Assembly (NCBI GenBank): GCA_905221605.1
Contig: CAJNDS010002266.1
Span: forward strand, 124,001 to 188,000
Length of the DNA stretch: 64,000 nucleotides
From: Symbiodinium natans
Lineage: Eukaryota; Sar; Dinophyceae; Suessiales; Symbiodiniaceae
Direction: 5' to 3'
Below are positions 56,776 to 64,000 of the stretch, piece by piece (within the stretch, counting starts at the first letter, position 1; every line of letters begins with the position of its first letter). The position numbers and the translations under genes are program-made. The notes under the pieces were generated by a model that saw only the letters and a list, made by a program, of their open reading frames with translations, ran no database searches and was not told where the DNA came from.

Positions 56776-56847
56776 CTTAGGGTTGTTAGGGTTTAGGGTT
56801 TAGGGTTTAGGGTTTAGGGTTTAGGGTTTAGGGGGCAGGGTTGGCGT

Positions 56848-56920
56848 GTGTCCTCGCGGTGGCTCATCCGCAAGCTGCTGCAGAACTGCGCGGAGCAGCC
56901 CAAGCCCACCTTGCGCGAGG
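56848..56920 (+). CDS. Possible plus-strand exon with all G/C third positions
   Basis: Reads VSSRWLIRKLLQNCAEQPKP then TLREGLE before a donor GAGG|GTTTGG; all 24 third-codon positions are G or C. A clear acceptor is lacking (nearest GGGCAG at 56836-56839). The minus strand is open as well but with weaker codon bias. Strand and borders are uncertain. Confidence 0.25.
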
Positions 56921-59705
56921 GTTTGGAGAAGGGTTTGGGGGGGGGGGGGGGGGGGGGTTCAGTTTACAAGGTTCATGTGGTAAGGGTTGAGGGTTGAGAT
57001 TACATGTGGGGGTTTCGGGTTTAGGGTGTAGGGTCCAGGGTTGAGGTTTCAGGCTTCTTAGGTCTTAGGGTGTTAAGGGGGTTGGTCCGTGGATTTGGTT
57101 CTTCAAGCTGAGGCACGAAGCCTAGAAGTCCTGGATATGAAGGACATGGAATCCACAACCTGCGACTACTCTCAACCCGAGGGTTTGGTGTTTCGGGTTT
57201 GGGGTTTAGGGTTTGGGGCTTGGGGTTTGAGGTTTAGGGCTTGAATCAAAGGAAGCTTCGCAGCTCCTTTTGAACCCATCTTGCCACGTCCAAGGGGCCA
57301 TGGCATGTGTGGCCGGCACGTCTTCAGATGACGCCTCGAAGCTTGCAAGTGGCGAAGTCAAAACTAAAAACAATAAACCAAGGGTTGCAGGGTGATTAAT
57401 GCGAGGTTATGCGAGGTTTCGGGACCTGGCCGCTAAGCCCTAAGTCTTGCATTATGGTTGAGGGTATTAGGGATGAGGGTTTCGGGTTTAGGGTTGAGGG
57501 TCACCCTCAACCCTAAGCAGTTTTCAAACCTCAGCTTGCAGGGCAGCCCGGACTCCCCAACCAAGTGGGGGTGCCGGGTTGAGGGTTTTACTGGTCTAGG
57601 GGTGTAGGGTTTGGGGGTTGCGGGCTGGTTGTTCAGATGTTGACAATCGGAACCTGAAGCTTGAAACCCAAACTTGGGATGTTCCCCCGTATGCTGACAG
57701 TCCTTCATAGGGACTCTACTGGGGGGTAGTCTAATGGCGGAACATTCCAACCCTAAACCCTAAGCCCCAAAACCCTAAACCCCCCGAAGAAACCCAAAAC
57801 CCGAAAACAAACCCAAGCCCTTAAACCCCTAAAAAACCTTAAAACCTAAAAACCCTAAAAACCCTAAACAATCCTAAAAACCCAAAAACAAACCCAAGCC
57901 CTTAAACCCCTGGACATTGTTAGAGGCCCCTGCGACCCTGGCCTGAGTGCTGAAGTACTCCGACCACGCCCCGCCACGGAAAGAGAAGACGGTGGTGGTC
58001 CTCAGGATGTTGAATAGGTTTAGGGTTTTGTGTTTTCGGGGTCTAGGGTTTAGGGTTTAGGGTTTAGGGTTCAGGGTTTAGGGTTTGGGGGTTTTAAGGC
58101 CTGGGGTTCTGAGGGTCGTAGGGTTGAAGTGTTTAAGGGGCTTAAGGGCTCATTTTGGGGGTTAAGGGTTGAATTCGAGGGCGAAGGGCTTAAGGATAGG
58201 TTTAAGTGTGAGGGTGTACTGTAGTTGTTTAAGGACAGGTTTAGGGTTCATGGCTTCATTAAGGTGTCGGGCTCCTTTGCGTTCTTGATGCTTTTTCGTA
58301 AGGGGTGGACACCCAAAGGCGCCCCTCCTTGGTTGACTTTGTGCCCCTCGTTGGTTGGCTTCTGAGTATCCAATTCCCCAAATGCAGAAATGATAAAGGC
58401 TGGGATTCCTAGAAGTGCTGGGGGCTTCCTTTGGGCATGAGGGTGTTGGGGTGTTGCCGTTCCGCAGTCCTAGAGTCTAGTCCTATAAAGCTGGTTCGCA
58501 TTCAGGGTTCAGGCGTTTGACGCGAGGCATTCGCCGCAGAGTGACCCACCTGAAGCCACACTGGAAACTTGAAACTCGCTTTGACCCTAAACCCCAAACC
58601 CCAAACCCCAAACCCTAAACCCCAAACCGCAGCACACCAGAGTCTCGTTTTCCGCAAAAGCTGAGTCTTACGCTGGGATTCAGGTTCCTTCAAGGGTGAC
58701 AAGAAGGGGACAGAAGATGCCCAATGCTCGTACAAAGTTGCAAAAGCACCCCGTCAATTCTACATAGCACAAGCTTCCCAATCGCCCCCCTCCCCCCCTC
58801 CCCGCAGCAAATGGGGTTCATAGGGCTTAGGGTATCCCAAGAACTTCTCCGAACCCAAACCAAAGCTGACAGAAGCCCTTAACCTTGCAAACCCCAAATC
58901 GGCACCGCAGCGCCCTACACCCTACAAACCCTGAACCCTGAACCCCAAACTCTACTCCATAAGCCCTAGAAGCCCTATCAACCCTAATAAGCGCTGTCAG
59001 CGCTGTAAGCCCTATTTCTAAACCCTCTAAAACCTCTAAACCCTATAAGCCCCATCTGCACTTCAAGTGTCGAAGTGGTGGTGGTGATGTCGGGTGTACC
59101 GATGCTGACTACCTACCAGCAACAGTGGGTGGACAATGACAGAGACTCCTACAGCGAGGGGGGGGCAGGGTAAATAGGGTTTAACAAAGGGTAAATAGGG
59201 TTTATTGTTATCCCAAAAAACCTAAACACCATACGCCTTGGAAACGCTTGGGTTGAGGGTGTTGAGTGTAGGTTCGGCTGACCTTTGGTCTTGACACCCT
59301 TAATCTTAAACCCTACGCGTCTTCGAAAATCGAAAACCCTCCGAGAACAAAGCCGCCCGTTGCCAAGGCCTGTCTTGAATGCAGGAATCTTGGTAGCCCG
59401 GTAGCCATAACAAAGTAAGGGCATCCTTTTTCGGGTTGGGTATAAAGGAACCTTGAACCAACAAAAAGGGAAAAGGGTACCACTGGGCTACCAAGGAATG
59501 AGAATACACAAAAAGAAGGGTTAAGCCATATGTGGGGTCTGAGGTTTATAGGGCCTAAGGTATACGAGTTTCGGGCTTCGTATGGCAAATGAAACTGACG
59601 CCCAAGTATAAACCATCCAGAGCCCAAGCCCTGAACCCTAAACCCTAAAACCCTAAAACCCTAATACCCGAAACCCTAAAACCCTAAACCCTAAGCCCTA
59701 CACAC
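56921..59705. other. No supported gene
   Basis: Poly-G run at 56937-56957, degenerate TTTAGGG/TTTGGGG tracts (57180-57245, 58045-58090) and a shortened foldback MITE at 57673-57750. Introns of the 59.7-63.9 kb gene probably extend into the right part. Confidence 0.3.
57673..57750. repeat. Foldback MITE, shortened copy 4
   Basis: Left arm CTTGGGATGTTCCCCCGTAT with GACAGTCCTTCATAGGGA and the central GGGGGTA. The inner right arm is largely deleted and only GGAACATTCCAA remains. Confidence 0.6.
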
Positions 59706-62700
59706 TAGCGTTTCGCTCGAAGAGCTTCGCGCCTGGAGGTCAGAGACGGTGACGCCTGCAGCCGTCAGACCCTGCTGGAGCTCCGACGCCAAGTAGGTCT
59801 CAGGGAATCATGGTTTAGGGTTTAGGGTTCGGGGTTCAGGGTTTAGGCTTTAGTAGGCAGAGGTAGGGGTTGTACCTTGGACCCTTAAGGTTTTACCCTT
59901 TTGAAAAACCTTTCTCAAGATCCTTAAGGTAGTATAAAGCATATTCGGGGGAACCTGTAGGGGTCCAACCTTACGGGTGCGAGTCTTCATTTCTTGCGAA
60001 ACCCCTACGCCCGAAACCCTCTAAACTCTAAACCTTAAGCCCCTAACCCTAAACCCTGAAATCTACACCCCTAAGCCCTAAACCCCTCAAACCCTAAAAC
60101 CTAAGTTTGGGGCTCAAGGGGGAAGGAGCGAGTGTTTCGGGTATGGGGGGGTCCATCTGTTCAAGGCTCTGAACACTTTTTCCAGCGAACCAGTGAGCAC
60201 TAAAACCAGGATGGAATAAGGGAATATGGGATTCGGGTTTAGGGTTTAGGGCTTGGGGTTTAGCATGCAGGGCTCTTCCTTGATTCATGCGGATTGCTTG
60301 GTGATACACTTACTTACATGTGAATTGGCAAAGCATCTGAAGGGAAGCCAACACGGAGGGGAGAGATACTGGCGAAGATAAGTTTAGAGCATAGCGCTTC
60401 GGGAGGTGTGAGGCCAGCACTGGGCATCCAAACTAGAGCGATGTACCGGCGGGGCTTCTTGAATTAGCAGGGTCTCTTTTGTCTTCGTAGGGCTTAGAAC
60501 ATAGGATAGTGGGTTTTGAATGTCGCTCTCGGGGTAGCCTCAGTGCTCTCTCAAAGCAGAGCTGCTTCTTAACAGCCCCTCCACAAAAGGGAACACGCAT
60601 CCTAAATGTATGGTTGCCCATAATGCGGACCCTCATGGTTAGGGTGTCATGCAGAAACCTGCAAAACAAACCCTCAACCCATAACCCATAACCCAAAGCC
60701 CAAACCCCAAACCCTAAACCCAAACCCAACACCCTAAACCCTAAACCCTAAACTTAAACCCTAAACCCTAAACTCTAAACCCTAAACCCGAATCCCCCTC
60801 AACCGCCCACCAAAAACCCGCCCTCCGGGCTTCTCAGCGGGTTGCCTCGGAGGTCTGGTCCATCTTCGAGGAGACGGATGTCTCGGTGCCAAGCATCACG
60901 CTGAGCTGGTATGAGATTTCGATCTGGGCCTTGCATCGGTTTAGGTAGTCGGGTTTAGGGTGTAGGGTTTAGGTAGTTCTGATGGGGGTTTGTGAGAATC
61001 GGGGGTACCCTTTTTGGGGGTGCCTTAAGAAACATCCTTTCGATTTGGGGGTATCAAAGGGATACCACTAATTTTGGGAAATGCCCATGAGCGTTCAGGG
61101 TTTAGAGCTGGCGTATGGGGGCATAGGGTTGAGGGTTCAGTGGAGTTACTGTAGAAATCACGTGATTCCGGTGGGGCGATGTGTGGCAATGGGCTCGAGG
61201 GAGTGTTTTGGTTGACTCGACGAATACGCAATTCTCCCGCCGCAGTGTAGCTACCTGCCAAACTATCAGAGGAATTTATTTGAAGAGAAGTGCAGACTTA
61301 GGTTCAACCCCCCCCCCCCCGCCTACCTTCCCCCCCCCCCCCCCCCAGCCTCCCCGCACAAGGCCCTGAACTGAACAGCAATGCGGAATAAACTGATTTT
61401 GTTTTGAAGATCCACCACCACCACCACTAGCACTGCTAGAACCACAGTGGCTTTGGGTTACTCCCCATGCCCCCGGGCCCAACATGCTCGATCCCACTCG
61501 CCTCCTGCAGAGACCGAGCTTCGAGACGCCGGGCGCAGGGCACCTGCCAAAGTTTCAAAGCTTCAGGATTGTTTAGGGGGTTCAGGCTTCAGGGGGGTTC
61601 AGGGTGAAGGGAATAGGGTTTAAGGCTTCGGCCTAGGGTTTTTTCGGATAAGGGCTCAGGATCGTAACCTAGGGTCACAGATGATCACTACACCCTTGGG
61701 CAAAAGGGCCCCTTGACGGGCAGTAGCAAACGCAGAGGTGGCAGCGGTTGACCCCAGTTCGGAAGCCGGCAAGAACCTTCCCCTCCTAGTATGTGCCCCT
61801 CTCTACACCCCACAATGGCTCACGTTTTGCGCACAACGTTGTAACATACAGGAAGCGGTCTGGGGCGGGAAGGAATTTGTAGGCTGTAGGGAAAAGGGTC
61901 TGAAGTGCTGAGGTCTTGGACAGTGTATCCAGTGGAGTTTAGGTTTTCAGAGCAGGGCCTACGGGTGTGTTCGTACTCTGGCTTCCATCTTTGGGTACCA
62001 TTTCACCCCTAAACTCTAACCCCTAAACTCTGAACCCTAAACCCTAGTCCCTGAACCCTGAACCCCAACATGAAGACTGACCTGACATCCCCTTGACCTG
62101 CCAGCCGAGATGCATCCCTCGTGGTTTAGCTTATTGTAGGGTTCAGGCATTCCTCGGCCGGAACACAACCCCCAAACCCTAAACCCTAAACCTAAAACCT
62201 ACAACCCTAAACTGAACTCTAAGCCCTAACCCCCCAAACTGCTGTGGCTTCATCAGTTCAGGTTTTGGGGCTCAGGGTTTCTGGGTCCAACCCCTCTTGA
62301 CCTTGACTCAAAAACCTGAAGAAGTGATTTCCTTACCCCACCCGCCCCCTCTGAACCCAAAACCAACGACCCTAAACCCTAAACCCTCAAACCCTAAACC
62401 CTAAGCCCGACGCAGACAAATCCGCACCTCGAGCGCGATGACCTGCGTCACGTCCAGGTTGAGGGCCGATGCGAGTCCGGCCTTGAGGCCTGCAACCTGG
62501 GAGTTGTATGAGTAAGTAGTTTAGGGTTTAGGGTTTAGGGTTTAGCGTTTAGGGTTTAGGGTTTGGGGTTTAGGGTTCAGGGTTTGGGGTTTAGGGTTCG
62601 GGCCGGGGTTTAATGGTTAAGGGCTTAGGGTTTAAATTCCCAGCCGGACCGCTGTGCATGGCTGGGGCCATCGCGGCAATCTCCCCAAGATGGCTTAGGG

Positions 62701-63909
62701 TTTAGGGCTTTAGGGTTTAGGGTTGTCGGGGAGTTCTGGATTCCGGTCCCTATTGCCGTCGATGCACTTGGAGAGTTCAGGCTTTGGGCGTCGTTGTTTT
62801 TAGAGTTTAGGGTTTAGGGTTGCTGCTCCTGATCTATGTGGCAAGACATTGGCATAAGCAGCTGAGGTACACCTCCACAACTAGGGTTTAGGGCTTCGGA
62901 AGCAGCACCTTAAACCCTAAACCCTAAACCCCAACGTCCGAAGGTACTCTGGTACCCGGCAGAGTGCCCCATCCAAAGAGCCTTTCAACGATTCGCGGCC
63001 TAAACCCCAAACCCTAAGGCCTAAACCCTAAACCCTACTTGCAACTGGGATGCCCCATCTGTCGAAGAGAGCACTGAGCAAGCCGCGCCCGACACTGTGA
63101 ACGTGCCCTCACAGTGCCAGCGACAGTCACTTCGGGTTCGGGGCTTAGAGGGTTTAGGGTCTAGGGTTTAAGGTTTGCTTGGGTTAGGGTGTGGAGATGG
63201 TTTTCAGTGTCTGGCTTCGGAATTCTCGGGCTTTGGGAAGCATCTGAACCTCCGTGCACCCTTAGAAGCCCTCTCGCCTGAGAAACCCTGAAGCGCTCTT
63301 TTGAACCCTGACAACGCCCTGACAAGCCCAGGTAGAAACCTACCCTAAACCCTAAACCCTAAACCCTAAACCCTGGTGAACCCTTGTAAGCACCCTGGCA
63401 GCCTTAACGTCGGTGAGGGCGGTGGTTGTGCTTGTGGTGGTGGGCTCTGGGGTCGTCGTGGCGCCAGGCCTTCGGCAAGTTGAGGATTTAAGGTGGAGGG
63501 TTTAGGGTTTAGGGTTTAGGGTTTAGGGTTTAGGGTTTAGGGTTTAGGGTTTAGGGTTTAGGGTTTAGGGTTTAGGGTACGGAGGCAGCCTGTGGGATTT
63601 AAGGTTTCAGGATGCTGCCATGAGGCTTGAGGTTGGGGGGCGAAGGTCATCGAATTTGCAGAGGACACGATCTCGAATCTACAGAAGTAATCCCTAAACT
63701 GGAAGACCTTGGGATGCTCCCCTTAACTTATACTAACAGTAACAGTCCTTAATAGGCAATAAACTAGGGGGTACTACAATCCCGATTAAGGACTGTTAGC
63801 ACAAGGGGGAACATCCCAAGGAACACCCCTAAGGCCCCCCCCCCCCCAAATCCCGGAAATCGATGCCGTGCAGCTCAGGACAGGCTGCCAGGTCCTCCGT
63901 GGCGGTGGC
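59706..63909 (-). CDS. Split gene with Thr/Pro-rich linker, probably secreted or surface protein
   Basis: Sense-order exons: 63909-63853 (0>0, GA donor, reads ATATEDLAACPELHGIDFR), 63469-63372 (1>1, PGATTTPEPTTTSTTTALTD), 63129-63039 (reads CRWHCEGTFTVSGAACSVLS or, in another frame, TVAGTVRARSQCRARLAQCS), 62496-62428 (0>0, VAGLKAGLASALNLDVTQVI), 60929-60846 (0>0, AQIEISYQLSVMLGTETSVS) and 59798-59706 (0>0, TYLASELQQGLTAAGVTVSD). The last three join in frame with phase 0 throughout. Two of them share the pattern L-x-x-G-L-x-x-x-x-x-V-x-V, suggesting a repeated module. The Thr/Pro linker is typical of secreted or cell-surface proteins. The links to the first three exons are tentative because phases do not all match; some exons are probably missing. 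Confidence 0.45.
63497..63580. repeat. TTTAGGG tract
   Basis: About 12 perfect units to the right of exon 63469-63372, on the acceptor side in the sense of that gene. Confidence 0.95.
63708..63820. repeat. Foldback MITE, copy 5
   Basis: CTTGGGATGCTCCCC on the left and GGGGGAACATCCCAAG on the right, with arms AACAGTCCTTAATAGG and its complement, plus a short internal TAACAG duplication. Confidence 0.75.
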
Positions 63910-64000
63910 CTGGCATTTGCATGCAAGCGCATTGTGCAGAAAAAGGTGAAACATGCTGCTTTGGACAGGATGCTTCAGGCACGCGGAGCTTGTTCTGAAG

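Noticed and set aside
63581-63678. Minus-strand island reading FEIVSSANSMTFAPQPQASW
   Set aside because: Open with a TTCTGTAG acceptor, but the only donor leads into C-rich repeat against the rule and the phase does not fit exon 63469-63372; left out of the gene model.
1-64000. Many ORFs of 60-110 codons rich in GLGFRV, FRVWG, LNPKPE or PKPQTLN
   Set aside because: These are six-frame translations of TTTAGGG/CCCTAAA-type repeats, which lack stops in several frames; no independent coding signal.

Overview
The window looks like nuclear DNA of a dinoflagellate. Three things point there: hundreds of interspersed tracts of the TTTAGGG/CCCTAAA telomere-type unit and its variants; genes split into very short exons (about 30-125 bp) with GT, GC and occasionally GA donors; and an intact single-exon gene whose N-terminus has a signal + transit + Tat-like leader, as on proteins of a secondary plastid. 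The species cannot be named from the sequence. No rRNA, tRNA, CRISPR array or spliced-leader gene was seen. Nearly every long open frame is a read-through of the telomere-like repeats, giving runs such as GLGFRV or LNPKP, and is not a gene. || The main result is a rule for the repeats. Read along the sense strand, most introns start with G-rich TTTAGGG-type repeat at or near the donor and end with CCCTAAA-type repeat just before the acceptor AG. In plus-strand coordinates, unique exon islands therefore sit between a CCCTAAA tract on the left and a TTTAGGG tract on the right. With this rule, reading frame and splice phase, I rebuilt by hand several minus-strand gene pieces whose consecutive exons join in frame. 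All models are hand-made and lack transcript support. || Layout. 1.0-2.7 kb: minus-strand exons including one like the first membrane helix of POT-family peptide transporters. 3.6-7.5 kb: a six-exon minus-strand chain of unknown function. 8-13 kb: isolated exons and one plus-strand ORF. 13.9-15.4 kb: a TA-flanked inverted-repeat DNA element carrying a plausible coding segment. 16.8-20.9 kb: an ApaG-domain gene (minus), the best recognised split gene. 23.1-23.9 kb: an intact methionine sulfoxide reductase B (minus). 28.5-35.6 kb: a long minus-strand gene with about 12 phase-compatible exons. 39-45 kb: more minus-strand exons. 48.1-51.5 kb: a LINE-type reverse transcriptase/RNase H ORF (plus), apparently 5' truncated. 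52.2-56.8 kb: a three-exon minus-strand chain, a second TA-flanked element and two further exons. 59.7-63.9 kb: a minus-strand gene with a Thr/Pro-rich linker. || Almost all host exons read leftward, as in unidirectional dinoflagellate gene clusters. Between them lie small inverted-repeat elements (a five-copy foldback family and several TA-flanked MITEs), microsatellites and long poly-G/poly-C runs. The genes do not form a recognisable pathway.
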